Notes under the pieces: model-generated
Told to the model about the DNA's origin: nothing
The model's input: only the letters and a program-made list of their open reading frames with translations
Databases searched by the model: none
Assembly: GCA_022457155.1 (NCBI GenBank)
Contig: JAJGOT010000437.1
Span: 327,501-391,500, forward strand
Reading direction: 5' to 3'
Length of the DNA stretch: 64,000 nucleotides
Source: Cladopsammia gracilis
Taxonomy: Eukaryota; Cnidaria; Anthozoa; Scleractinia; Dendrophylliidae
In this document: piece after piece, positions 1 through 13,317 of the stretch
Numbering within the stretch: position 1 is the stretch's first letter
Layout: the number at the start of each line of letters is the position of its first letter
Position numbers and translations under genes: made by a program

Positions 1-650
1 TTAAAACCCGAAACGTTTTCTGAAGGATTGTAACATTGGCTTTGTAGCTTTGTAGGATGTATAGCTTAGATCTTTTTTTTATTTTTATGACGTCATGTGC
101 AAACCCACAATACTGATATAATGGTGCAGGCATTCCTTCACCTTCAGGGTATTATAACAACCGTGAGAGCTGTTTTGGATCTCTAAGATCAGAATAATTT
201 GAAAAGTATTTTGGAGTTAAGCCCAATTCTTGTTTATCACTTTTATGTTGAGCAAGTAGGCTTGAAAAGATATAAGCTTATCCAAAAGCAAAATTGTAAC
301 TGCATACAAATGTAATTAAGTTTTAAGCTTACTTAAAATGGTAAAGATGTGTTATTGAGAAGGACTCTCGCTTACGGCACCAAATATGGTATTGTAGTAT
401 TCTAATAGACTAAGACAAGAGAACAACAAATTGGCTGGGTGCCTGAAAAGGACTAAACAGTTTGGATGTCGTTCGACAGGAATGTCGTTTGCCAAGCTTT
501 CGAGCCAAAATTGACTGTGCAACTGCACACAACAGTAGCAGATAAATTTACTAAGATTACTATTTATGTAATATGTGAATTCGATAACTTATTTTTAATT
601 AACTAATACTTTTCTTTTCTAAATAAGTGATGAAAAATGTATTTAATTTT
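1..650. other. AT-rich non-coding DNA
   Basis: No open frame, RNA gene or clear repeat was recognised here. The stretch is AT-rich and runs into the local duplication that follows. Confidence 0.5.
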
Positions 651-1195
651 TTAGTTTGATTCAGATCTGGTATCCATTTTTAACCCTATTCAGCCTGGGG
701 TTTTTTTGAGTTCCTATTACTTGGCAGTGTTTATGATCTTTATATTTTTGTTTGATGATTGTTTTTATTGCAATATCTTTAAAACATTTAAGAAGCTAAC
801 TGAATTGCTCTAATTCTAGATAAGCAATATTGTTTCTGCCTCTTGTTTGGCTAATAAATGTTCATAATACAATTTAGCATTCATATCATTTAAATAATGT
901 AGTTGTTGTTGTTAGTTTGATTCAGATCAGGTATCCATTTTTAAGTAAAAAATATGGAATTTTTTTCCAAAGTACTCAGACCAAACTTCCTCAAATATTA
1001 TTTGGCAGTGTTTATGATCTTTATATTTTTGTTTGATGATTTTTTTTTATGGCAATATCTTAAAAACATTTAAGCAGCTAACTGAATTGCTCTAATTCTA
1101 GATAAGCAATATTGTTTCTGCCTCTTGTTTGGCTATTTAATGTTCATAGTACAATTTAACATTCATATTATTTAAAAAAATGTAGTTGTTGTTGT
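651..1195. repeat. Local tandem duplication of a ~265-bp AT-rich segment
   Basis: Two head-to-tail copies, about 651-911 and 912-1195. Both begin TTAGTTTGATTCAGATC and both end just after ATGTAGTTGTTGTTGT. A third, partial and diverged copy lies at about 1566-1722, sharing GTTTATGATCTTTATATTTT. A second short segment (TGTAATAATTTAAATCTCAG and what follows) occurs at about 1200-1257 and again at 2215-2282. No coding signal is seen. Confidence 0.75.
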
Positions 1196-2490
1196 TATTG
1201 TAATAATTTAAATCTCAGTGATTTTGAGCTAAAACGCTTTAAAATCTGGAAACTGAAGACTTATGGCCACTTAGGTCTATCTGAGACCAAGTCGAAGTGA
1301 AGTGTTTGTGATAATTTTGTTTATTGAAAGACGAGACAAACCGTCATGAATGGCAGGATTCAAGTCAGGATTCAAGCTATAGCCCTAACCCTAACTCTGC
1401 GTCTAACCCTCACTGGAGTCCTCGGTACTCGCATCCTAACCTAGGTCCTGACTCGATCAGACCTGGCTTGAATCCTGTCTCATATTATGTCCAGAAAACA
1501 GCTTTTTGGTATTTAGGTATAGTAATGAAGAGACTGCCAATAACCTTTTGTATATATTTTTGCTTGAAATTTTTTTATCCATTTTTATGTGAAAACGTTG
1601 GAATTTATTTTTTCAAAATACTTAGAACAAACTTCCTCAGATTTCATTTGACAATGTTTATGATCTTTATATTTTTGTTTCATGATTGTTTTTGTTGCAA
1701 TATCTTAAAAACATTTATTTAAGTAATGCTTCACATAAGAACTATAGTAAACTTCATTGTTCTGCGGCATTGGCTCTTTCCCACATAGAGTATCTTTGAT
1801 TTTAAGAAAAGAGGAGGGGCTGATGGCTCATGATTATATTTCATTATAAAAATACAGAAAATCCATTTGTGTCAAATATATTTTACGAAATGTTCGTGCT
1901 AAACAATCAGAATAGCAGAAGACAATAGCTACTTATTTTGCTTCTCTGATGAAGTTCCCCAAATACAATATATATCTTTTAAAAAATGCATGTTGTGCGA
2001 TTGGGTCTCAAAATACTTGAAACCTTAAAAAAAAAACAGACTTTCGGCACCTTGAACCTTAACTTTTTAGCGGTTTTTGAGTCTAGGACAATGTGATCAC
2101 TTGTTGTAACAATGAAAATAGTTGACATTTCATCGTGCATTGCAGTTCAGCACTATCCTTCTTCTGCGGATCATTACTTAAGCCGTTAACGGAATTGTTC
2201 TCATTGTTAATATTGTAATATTGTAATAATTTAAATCTCAGTGATTTTGAGCTAAAAGGGGCTTTAAAATCTGGAAACTGGAGGGTTTTTTTTTATTTTT
2301 TTTTTTTAAGATTGAACTAGCTAAAACTGTGAGCCCCAAATAGTTATGTCACGCACGAAATATGTTGCGCCTTGCGCACCCTCGACTGTTTCCTACACGC
2401 AAATCCGCTCTATTAGGTGCGGTTTTGTGTAATCTAAAATTTATTTCTTATGTAGGTATATATACAGGACACTTATGTTGAATTGTAAAA
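1196..2490. other. Non-coding, with a small telomere-like stretch
   Basis: No convincing gene. Around 1381-1396 there is a short CCCTAACCCTAAC stretch flanked by inverted copies of CAGGATTCAAG (about 1352 and 1468). It is too short to be an interstitial telomere array. The 132-codon frame across it begins with TTG and looks like chance. Confidence 0.5.
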
Positions 2491-2533
2491 CTCCCTGACG
2501 AAGTGTGCGTCAGTCACACGAAACGCGTAGGAG
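2491..2533 (+). ncRNA. Hammerhead ribozyme-like motif (Penelope-type)
   Basis: The sequence fits a minimal type I hammerhead. Helix I is CTCC (2491-2494) with GGAG (2530-2533). The conserved core CTGACGA is at 2495-2501. Helix II is GTGTG (2503-2507) with CACAC (2515-2519) around a 7-nt loop. The second core strand GAAA is at 2520-2523. A very short helix III, CGCG, ends in the TA cleavage-site dinucleotide (2528-2529). One extra A (2502) follows the core, as in the other motif of this window at 40.7 kb. Motifs of this layout are known from ends of Penelope-like retroelements. No Penelope coding sequence is seen beside this one, so it is probably an element remnant. Activity is not shown. Confidence 0.65.
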
Positions 2534-3014
2534 AAAATAATTATTAAATCGTTTTACAACTCTAAGAGTTCGCAGACTTGCTGCTCACTAGTTCAATCTT
2601 CGCGAACCGCGAACGTCAAGAAGTCACGCAACCAGTGCCTTGCCGCCAGGTTTGCGGTGTGATGTTCACGTTTGTACGGCTAGACCACGCTCTAGAGGTA
2701 AGTGATTTACCGCAAGGGTTTTTGCACACTAAAACATCACAATCCCACTTTTGAGAGGAAATACTACTTTTTATTCCGCTTATTAATTATCGAATTATTT
2801 TCATAGAAACTTATTTTTGAAGACGGTTTGTCAGCTAATATAGCATGTGAATGTATATCCATGAATGCGTACTTTGTTTAAGAGATGGCTCCGGTAATAG
2901 GCATAGATGAAAAGTAACTCTCAATCTTAAGCCCATATTATGCTCACACGGTGAACTCGTGGCCGACGTTTGGGGTTTGCGGTTTAAGGGAAACCCCAAT
3001 CTTAAGGTCACTAC
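2534..3014. other. Non-coding spacer before the tandem array
   Basis: No gene recognised. TTTTACAA at about 2551 complements TTGTAAAA at about 2483, so the hammerhead motif may sit on a longer flanking stem. The rest is unremarkable AT-rich DNA. Confidence 0.4.
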
Positions 3015-4978
3015 TATTTCTTAATGACTCTGAGAACAACGAATCAAAGCTTGACATGGGATTTGAAAAAGAGAAAAAAAATTGCTATCTTTCGACTCAT
3101 TGTCATATTTCCTTTTTAAATACGATTTTTTTCAAGAAGCAGTTTAGAGAATCCTGGCGGTTTGGCGATGGTAAGTATTAGCCTCGACATACGATAGGTT
3201 CCTGACCGTGGAGAACCTTGCGCCAAGAGTGTTAGAAGGGCGGAAAGCTTTACAGCGAAGCCCAACGAAAAAAGATGGGGAATTATTTGTTGAGAAATGA
3301 GACATAAATATATCACTTCATGCGGTATTTCTGTAAATAGCAAAGACTAAATGCAATTCATTTTTATATTAATCATTTAAGCTCTTTTAGAAATGTGCTT
3401 TACATAACGCAAGCTTTATGCGTTATTCGAGTTAACTAGTCTTGACGCAACGCGAAATTTGTCTGTAAAGAAATCACGTTATTTTGCCGGATGGTTCTTC
3501 CCGCAAAATGCTAAAAGTGCGACAATTTGTTTTCTTTAATGCTGTGTAATTTTAAGTAGTTCCTGCTATTGATTTTTGTATATCTTATTTCATTCCAGTT
3601 TTAAAGCCATCTCCCAACCCTACTAAACCCCAATACGAAAAAACGCAAGGAGACTTCTTGATAGGATTTTACCGCATGCTTATTCACTTAAAAATGATAG
3701 AGCGAATTTACCTTACTGGTCGATCAATATGGGTTGCGTCCTTTTGAGAGGCGTCAAAAGCATCCAATCACGTGATCAGTCTCAAATCATTTGCTAACAT
3801 GATTTGAGTAAAGGTCTTAATAACTATTGAACGACAATGTGCTTTAAGTAAAATTGTAGTACAACACGTACACATCTCTTAGGCGACAATATAGTTATTA
3901 TTTCAGTCGAATCCATAAGGGATAACTAAAGCGAGCGACACCCGACATTGTTTTTATTTTTTATTTACTTTACTTTAACAACGGCAAGGAATTGTTTCTT
4001 CAGAAAAATCCAAATCCAGATTTCGTTTTCTAAACACCAGATCGATTTTGCTCTCTTTGCTGTGATCCAAAATCAGACTATGAATCCTTATGAAACACAA
4101 TGGAGAATTAGAAATAAATATACGGCGTATGTGTAAAGAATACGCACAGGCAGCGGTAACTCGAATCATAAAGCAATACGAACTGCTCCGTGGGAAACGA
4201 AGACTCGAAATGACCAAATGTTTGATCAAAAGTTTGTAGATTTTTACGAAAATATTCTTGAAATATTTCCTTTAATGGCTTCATAAGAAAAATCGTTTTA
4301 TCATTTTTTTAATAAAAATGTTTTGCATAAAAAAGAAAATGCTTAGATGATTGGAGGATTTATTTCCAAGGACGGCTTTTAAAGTCGTTTGTATTACAAA
4401 ATACGTCTTCTACGTCAATGAAGCCGTACCTTGCTTTGCTTTGAAGACAGCAAAGACACACAATGAAACTTTTCTAACATATTCTCCAAACCAATTTCCT
4501 AACGCTGTATTTCATGGTATGTGTTCTCTTTCCTTTGGCTGCTTGAAATTTGTCACAGTGTTTATTTTGCGTGTTAGCGCATTTAAAAATATCATTTTAG
4601 AAATGTCATTTTCTCGGCACTATTTGGCGGATAATTTGTCATCGAAAACCAACACGTAAAAGCTTTCAGCTGTTTCTCAGTTTAACAGTCGGCTGTCAAT
4701 TTGATACGTGCTCCACTGAAACACCTTTGTACATATTAATAACTGTACACGTAGAAATGTTCATAGTTCATGTGAAAGGATACCAGCGTTCTGCATTGTA
4801 TTGTGGAAGTGAATCGAAACAGGATTGAAGGTAAGTTCTCAATTCGTGATCTGTTTAAAATAGCCATTTTAATTATTTTACACAGTGTTTGAACTTACCC
4901 AATAGCAAATAATAGCAAATAGCAACAAACGTTTTTGGACTAATATATGAAGAAAAGATTTTCTACTGAAAATTAAAC
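3015..4978. repeat. Array copy 1 (most diverged)
   Basis: The first copy aligns with the others at its start and again from about 3541 (GTAATTTTAAGTAGTTCCTG), but the part between about 3320 and 3540 is replaced by unrelated sequence and lacks the TTTG microsatellite. It is the most diverged unit, as expected for an array edge. Confidence 0.75.
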
Positions 4979-7110
4979 TATTTCTTAACGACCATGAGAA
5001 CAACGAATGAAAGCTTGACATGGGATTTGAAAAGGAGACACAAAATTTCTACCTCTGGACTCTTACGATTTTTTTCATGAAGCAGTTTAGAGAATCCTGG
5101 CAGTTTGGCGATGGCAAGTATTAGCCTCGATATACGATAGGCTCCTGACCGTGGAGAACCATGCGCCAAAAGAGTTAGAAGGGCGGAAAGCTTTACAGCG
5201 AAGCCCAACGAAATAAGATGGGAAATTCTTTGTTGATTAATGTTTGTTTGTTTGTTTGTTTGTTTGTTTGTTATCAGTGACAATGGTCATGATGTGGGAA
5301 AGTTCCACGTGATGATCACATGAAAACAAAAAGAAATGTGGTTTTGTTAGTGAGCAAATTGTGCATACAGTAAACATATCCGCTGCTATATTTTTTTCCT
5401 GGGTACAATTAGGCTACTCTATGTAATTCACAGACCACAAATTCCAGCACTAACTTCGACTAGATACTTTAATATGTTCACATACGAACGTGGCTTCCAC
5501 CTTCTAGTGGCATGAACAGCAATTCATAATAACATCAGTTGCTGCTAGCCAGGTTGGCGCCTTACAAAGATTGTTTATAGATTAGAACCGGCAAAGAATA
5601 TCTATGTACAGAGTTTAATATGTAATTTTAAGTAGTTCCTGTTATCGCGTTTTGTAAACCTTATTTCATTCCAGTTATAATCCTTATCTCCCAACCGTAC
5701 TAAACCCATTACGAAGAAACGTAAGAAGACTTCTCGAAAGGATTTTACAGAATGCTTATTCTCCTAAAAATGATAAAGCAAATTTACCCTACTGGTCGAT
5801 CAATATGGCTTGCGTCCTTTTGAGAGGCGTCAAAAGCATCCAATCACTTAATCAGTCTCATATTTCTTTCTAACATGATTTGAATAAAGTTCTTACTTAG
5901 TATTGAACGACAATGCGCTTTAAGTAAAATTGCAATAGAACATGTACGCATCTCTTAGGCGACAATATAATTATTGTTTCAGTCGAATCCATAAAGAATA
6001 ACAATAAAGATAGCGACACCCGACATTTTTTTTTTTATTTTTTACTCACTTTACTTTAACAACAGCAGCGAATTGTTTCTTTTGAAAAATCCAAATCCAG
6101 ATTTCGTTTTCTAAACACCAGATCGATATTCCTCTCTTCGCTATGATCCAAACACAGACTATGAATGAATCCTTATGAAACAAAATGGAGAATTAGAAAT
6201 AAATATATGGCGAATGTGAAAAGAATACGCACAGGCAGCGGTAACTCGAATCATAAAGCATTACCTACTGCTCCGTGAAGTCTGTTTATTCCATTATTTT
6301 ATCCTTTTTAAACCGTTGCTTTTTTTGGAAACCAAGACTCGAAATGACCAAATGTTTTATCAAAATTTGTAGATTTTTACGAATATATTCTTGGAGTTTC
6401 TGCTTTACCGGCTTCATAAAAAACCGTTTTATCATTTTTTAATTAAAATGTTTTGCATAAAAAAGAAAATGCTTAGATGATTGGAGGATTCATTTCCGAG
6501 GACGGCTTTTAAAGTCCTTTGTATTGCAAAATACGTCTTGTACGTCAATGAAGCTGTGCCTTGCGTTGCTTTGAAGACAGCAAAGACACACAATAAAACT
6601 TTTCTAAACATATTCTCCAAACCAATTTCCTAACGCTGTATTTCATGGTTTCTGTTCTCTTTACTTTGGCTGCTTGAAACTTGTCACAGTGTTTCTTTTG
6701 CGTGTGAGCGCATTTCAAAAATTCATTTTAGAAATGTCATTTTTCTCGGCACTATTTCGCGGACACTGTCATCGAAAACCAACACGTAAAAGCTTTCAGC
6801 TGTTTCTCAGTTTAACAAGTCGGCTGTCAATTTGCTACGTGCTCCACTGAAACTCCTTTTTTACATATTAATAACTGTACACGTAGAAATGTTCATAGTT
6901 CATGTGAAAGGATACCAGCGTTCTGCATTGTATTGTGGAAGTGAATCGAAACAGGATTGAAGGTAAGTTCTCAATTCGTGATCTGTTTAAAATAGCCATT
7001 TTAATTATTTAACACAGTGTTTGAACTTACCCAATAGCAAATAACAGCAAATAGCAACAAACGTTTTTGGACTAATATATGAAGAAAAGATTCTCTACTG
7101 AAAATTAAAC
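4979..7110. repeat. Array copy 2
   Basis: Full unit of about 2132 bp with a long TTTG run near 5237-5270 (about eight repeats). It carries the extra GAAT (GAATGAATCC near 6163) that is also present in copies 5 and 6 but absent from copies 3 and 4, so it marks a subfamily. Its distal part from about 6230 is nearly identical to copy 3. Confidence 0.8.
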
Positions 7111-9198
7111 TATTTCTTAACGACCCTGAGAACAACGAATGAAAGCTCGACATGGGATTTGTAAAGAAGACACAAAAGTTTTACCTCTGGACTCTTACGA
7201 TTTTTTTTTTCACGAAGCAGTTTACTATAGAGAATCCTGGCAGTTTGGCGGTTCCTGACCGTGGAGAACCATGCGTCAAAAGAGTTAAAAGGGCGGAAAC
7301 CTTTACAGCGAAGCACAACGAAATAAGATGGGAAATTCTTTGTTGAGTGATGTTTGTTTGTTTGTTATCAGTGAAAATGGTCATGATGTGGGAAAGTTCC
7401 ACTTGATGATCACATGAAAACAAAAGGAAATGTGGTTTTGTTAAAGTGAGCAAATTGTGCATACAGCAAACATATCCGCTGCTATATTTTTTTTCCTGGG
7501 TATAATAAGGCTACTCTATGTTTTTCACAGACCACAAATTGCAGCACTAACTTCGACTAGATACTTTAATATGTTCACATACGAACGTGGCTTCCACCTT
7601 CTAGTGACGTGAACAGCAATTCATAATAACATCAGTTGCTGCTAGCCAGGTTGGCGCCTTACAAAGATTGATTATAGATTAGAACCGGCAAAGAATATCT
7701 ATGTACAGAGTTTAATATGTAATTTTAAGTAGTTCCTGTTATCGTGTTTTGTAAACCATATTTCATTCCAGTTATAATCCCTATCATCCAACCCTACTAA
7801 ACCCATTACGAAGAAACGTAAGAAGACTTCTTGAAAGGATTTTACAGAATGCTTATTCTCTTAAAAATGATAAAGCAAATTTACCCTACTGGTCGATCAA
7901 TATGGCTTGCGTCCTTTTGAGAGGCATCAAAAGCATCCAATCACGTGATCAGTCTCATGTCATTTTTTAACATGATTTGAATAAAGTTCCTAATTAGTAT
8001 TGAACGACAATGTGCTTTAAGTAAAATTGCAATAGAACATGAACGCATCTCTTTGGCGACAATGTAGTTATTGTTTCAGTCGAATCCATAAGGGTTAACT
8101 AAAGCGAGCGACACCCGACATTTTTTTTATTTTTTATTTACTTTACTTTAACAACGGCAAGGAATTGCTTCTTTAGAAAAATCCAAATCCAGATTTCGTT
8201 TTCTAAACACCAGATCGATTTTGCTCTCTTCGCTGTGATCCAAACACAGACTATGAATCCTTATGAAACAAAATAGAGAATTAGAAATAAATATATGGCG
8301 AATGTGAAAAGAATACACAGAGGCAGCGGTAACTCGAATCATAAAGCATTACCTACTGCTCCGTGAAGTCTGTTTATTCCATTATTTTATCCTTTTTAAA
8401 CCGTTGCTTTTTTTGGAAACCAAGACTCGAAATGACCAAATGTTTTATCAAAATTTGTAGATTTTTACGAATATATTCTTGGAGTTTCTGCTTTACCGGC
8501 TTCATAAAAAACCGTTTTATCATTTTTTAATTAAAATGTTTTGCATAAAAAAGAAAATGCTTAGATGATTGGAGGATTCATTTCCGAGGACGGCTTTTAA
8601 AGTCCTTTGTATTGCAAAATACGTCTTGTACGTCAATGAAGCTGTGCCTTGCGTTGCTTTGAAGACAGCAAAGACACACAATAAAACTTTTCTAAACATA
8701 TTCTCCAAACCAATTTCCTAACGCTATATTTCATGGTTTCTGTTCTCTTTACTTTGGCTGCTTGAAACTTGTCACAGTGTTTCTTTTGCGTGTGAGCGCA
8801 TTTCAAAAATTCATTTTAGAAATGTCATTTTTCTCGGCACTATTTCGCGGACACTGTCATCGAAAACCAACACGTAAAAGCTTTCAGCTGTTTCTCAGTT
8901 TAACAAGTCGGCTGTCAATTTGCTACGTGCTCCACTGAAACTCCTTTTTTACATATTAATAACTGTACACGTAGAAATGTTCATAGTTCATGTGAAAGGA
9001 TACCAGCGTTCTGCATTGTATTGTGGAAGTGAATCGAAACAGGATTGAAGGTAAGTTCTCAATTCGTGATCTGTTTAAAATAGCCATTTTAATTATTTAA
9101 CACAGTGTTTGAACTTACCCAATAGCAAATAACAGCAAATAGCAACAAACGTTTTTGGACTAATATATGAAGAAAAGATTCTCTACTGAAAATTAAAC
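7111..9198. repeat. Array copy 3 (near-identical to copy 4 start and copy 2 end)
   Basis: Unit of 2088 bp. The stretch from about 6230 to 8320 reappears at +2088 with only scattered differences, for example G/A at 6636/8724 and C/T at 7514/9602. The TTTG run is short (about three repeats near 7351). Confidence 0.8.
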
Positions 9199-11189
9199 TA
9201 TTTCTTAACGACCCTGAGAACAACGAATGAAAGCTCGACATGGGATTTGTAAAGAAGACACAAAAGTTTTACCTCTGGACTCTTACGATTTTTTTTTTCA
9301 CGAAGCAGTTTACTATAGAGAATCCTGGCAGTTTGGCGGTTCCTGACCGTGGAGAACCATGCGTCAAAAGAGTTAAAAGGGCGGAAACCTTTACAGCGAA
9401 GCACAACGAAATAAGATGGGAAATTCTTTGTTGAGTGATGTTTGTTTGTTTGTTATCAGTGAAAATGGTCATGATGTGGGAAAGTTCCACTTGATGATCA
9501 CATGAAAACAAAAGGAAATGTGGTTTTGTTAAAGTGAGCAAATTGTGCATACAGCAAACATATCCGCTGCTATATTTTTTTTCCTGGGTATAATAAGGCT
9601 ATTCTATGTTTTTCACAGACCACAAATTGCAGCACTAACTTCGACTAGATACTTTAATATGTTCACATACGAACGTGGCTTCCACCTTCTAGTGACGTGA
9701 ACAGCAATTCATAATAACATCAGTTGCTGCTAGCCAGGTTGGCGCCTTACAAAGATTGATTATAGATTAGAACCGGCAAAGAATATCTATGTACAGAGTT
9801 TAATATGTAATTTTAAGTAGTTCCTGTTATCGTGTTTTGTAAACCATATTTCATTCCAGTTATAATCCCTATCATCCAACCCTACTAAACCCATTACGAA
9901 GAAACGTAAGAAGACTTCTTGAAAGGATTTTACAGAATGCTTATTCTCTTAAAAATGATAAAGCAAATTTACCCTACTGGTCGATCAATATGGCTTGCGT
10001 CCTTTTGAGAGGCATCAAAAGCATCCAATCACGTGATCAGTCTCATGTCATGTTTTAACATGATTTGAATAAAGTTCCTAATTAGTATTGAACGACAATG
10101 TGCTTTAAGTAAAATTGCAATAGAACATGAACGCATCTCTTTGGCGACAATGTAGTTATTATTTCAGTCGAATCCATAAGGGATAACTAAAGCGAGCGAC
10201 ACCCGACATTTTTTTTATTTTTTATTTACTTTACTTTAACAACGGCAAGGAATTGCTTCTTTAGAAAAATCCAAATCCAGATTTCGTTTTCTAAACACCA
10301 GATCGATTTTGCTCTCTTCGCTGTGATCCAAACACAGACTATGAATCCTTATGAAACAAAATAGAGAATTAGAAATAAATATATGGCGAATGAGAAAAGA
10401 ATACGCACAGGCAGCGGTAACTCGAATCATAAAGCATTACGTACTGCTCCGTGGAGTCTGTTGATTCCATCATTTTATCCCTTTTTAACCGTTGTTTTTT
10501 TGGAAACGAAGACTCGAAATTAAAAATGTTTTGCATAAAAGAGAAAATGCTTAGATGATTGGAGGATTTCTTTCCGAGGACGGCTTTTTAAAGTCCTTTG
10601 TATTGCAAAATACGTCTTCTACGTCAATGAAGCTGTGCCTTGCGTTGCTCTGAAGACAGCAAAGACACACAATAAAACTTCTCTAAACATATTCTCCAAA
10701 CCAATTTACTAACGCTATACTTCATGGTTTCTTTTCTCTTTACTTTGGCTGCTTGAAACTTGTCACAGTGTTTCTTTTGCGTGTGAGCGCATTTCAAAAA
10801 TTCATTTTAGAAATGTCATTTTTCTCGGCACTATTTCGCGGACACTGTCATCGAAAACCAACACGTAAAAGCTTTCAGCTGTTTCTCAGTTTAACAAGTC
10901 GGCTGTCAATTTGCTACGTGCTCCACTGAAACTCCTTTTTTACATATTAATAACTGTACACGTAGAAATGTTCATAGTTCATGTGAAAGGATACCAGCGT
11001 TCTGCATTGTATTGTGGAAGTGAATCGAAACAGGATTGAAGGTAAGTTCTCAATTTGTGATCTGTTTAAAATAGCCATTTTAATTATTTCACACAGTGTT
11101 TGAACTTACCCAATAGCAAATAAAAGCAAATAGCAACAAACGTTTTTGGACTAATATATGAAGAAAAGATTCTCTACTGAAAATTAAAC
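9199..11189. repeat. Array copy 4 (internal ~100-bp deletion)
   Basis: Unit of about 1991 bp. The start continues the near-identity with copy 3. Near 10521, CTCGAAAT joins directly to TAAAAATGTTTTGC, so about 100 bp present in the other copies are missing; this accounts for the shorter period. Confidence 0.75.
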
Positions 11190-13317
11190 TATTTCTTAAC
11201 TACCCTGAGAACAACGAATGAAAGCTTGACATGGGATTTGAAAAGAAGACACAAAATTTCTACCTCTGGACTCTTACGATTTTTTTCATGAAGCAGTTTA
11301 GAGAATCCTGGCAGTTTGGCGATCGCAAGTATTAGCCTCGATATACGATAGGTTCCTGACCGTGGAGAACCATGCGCCAAAAGCGTTAGAAGGGCGGAAA
11401 GCTTTACAGCGAAGCCCCACAAAAATAAGATGGGAAATTCTTCGTTGAGTGATGTTTGTTTGTTTGTTTGTTTGTTTGTTTGTTATCAGTGACAATGGTC
11501 TTGATGTGGGAAAGTTCCACTTGATGATCACATGAAAACAAAACTGTGGTTTTGTTAGTGAGCAAATTGTGCATACAGCAAACATATCCGCTGCTATATT
11601 TTTTTTTTCCTGGGTACAATAAGGCTATTCTATGTTATTCACAGACCACAAATTGCAGCACTAACTTCGACTAGATACTTTAATATGTTCACATACGAAC
11701 GTGGCTTCCACCTTCTAGTGACATGAACAGCAATTCATAATAACATCACTTGCTGCTAGCCAGGTTGGCGCCTTACAAAGATTGTTTATAGATTAGAACC
11801 AGCAAAGAATTTCTATGTGCAGATTTAATATGTAATTTTAAGTAGTTCCTGTTATCGTGTTTTGTAAACCTTATTTCATTCCAGTTATAATCCCTATCTC
11901 CCAACCGTACTAAACCCATTACGAAGAAACGTACGAAGACTTCTCGAAAGGATTTTACAGAATGCTTATTCTCTTAAAAATGATAATGCAAATTTACCTT
12001 ACTGGTCGATCAATATGGCTTGCGTCCTTTTGAGAGGCGTCAAAAGCATCCAATCACGTAATCAGTCTCATATTTCTTTCTAACATGATTTGAATAAAGT
12101 TCTTAATTAGTATTGAACGACAATGTGCTTTAAGTAAAATTGCAATAGAACATGTACGCATCTCTTAGGCGAAAATATAGTTATTATTTCAGTCGAATCC
12201 ATAAGGGATAACTAAAGCGAGCCACACCCGACATTTTTTTATTTTTTACTTACTTTACTTTAACAACAGCAGGGAATTGTTTCTTTAGAAAAATCCAAAT
12301 CCAGATTTCGTTTTCTAAACACCAGATCGATTTTCCTCTCTTCGCTATGATCCAAACACAGACTATGAATGAATCCTTATGAAACAAAATGGAGAATTAA
12401 AAATAAATATATGGCGAATGTGAAAAGAATACGCACAGGCAGCGGTAACTCGAATCATAAAGCATTACGTACTGCTCCTTGGAGTCTGTTTATTCCATCA
12501 TTTTATCCCTTTTAAACCGTTGCTTTTTTTTTGGAAACGAAGACTCGAAATGACCAAATGTTTTATCAAAATTTGTAGATTTTTACGAATATATTCTTGG
12601 AGTTTTTCCTTTACCGGCTTCATAAAAAAACCGTTTTATCATTTTTTAATAAAAATGTTTTGCATAAAAAAGAAAATGCTTAGATGATTGGAGGATTTCT
12701 TTCCGAGGACGGCTTTTTAAGTCCTTTGCATTACAAAACACGTCTTCTAGGTCAATGAAGCTGTGCTTTGCGGTGCTCTGAAGACAGCAAAGACACACAA
12801 TTAAACTTCTCTAAACATATTTTCCGAACCAATTTACTAACGCTATATTTCATGGTTTCTGTTCTCTTTACTTTGGCTGCTTGAAACTTGTCACAGTGTT
12901 TCTTTTGCGTGTTAGCGCATTTAAAAAATTCATTTTAGAAATGTCATTTTCCTCAGCACAATTTCGCGGACACTGTCATCGAAAACCAACACGTAAAAGC
13001 TTTCAGCTGTTTCTCAGTTTAACAGTCGGCTGTCAATTTGCTACGTGCTCCACTGAAACACCTGTGTACATATTAATAACTGTACACGTAGAAATGTTCA
13101 TAATTCATTTGAAAGGATACCAGCGTTCTGCATTGTATTGTGGAAGTGAATCGAAACAGGATTGAAGGTAAGTTCTCAATTCGTGATCTGTTTAAAATGG
13201 CCATTTTAATTATTTTACACAGTGTTTGAACTTACCCAATAGCAAATAATAGCAAATAGCAACAAACGTTTTTGGACTAATATATAAAGAAAAGATATTC
13301 TCTACTGAAAATTAAAC
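11190..13317. repeat. Array copy 5
   Basis: Unit of about 2128 bp with a long TTTG run near 11453-11484. It carries the GAATGAATCC form near 12367, like copies 2 and 6. Confidence 0.8.

Noticed and set aside
1381..1396. Interstitial telomere (CCCTAA)
   Set aside because: Only about two repeats are present.
1324..1722. 132-codon frame near the window start
   Set aside because: It begins with TTG, spans a repeated AT-rich segment and has no domain.
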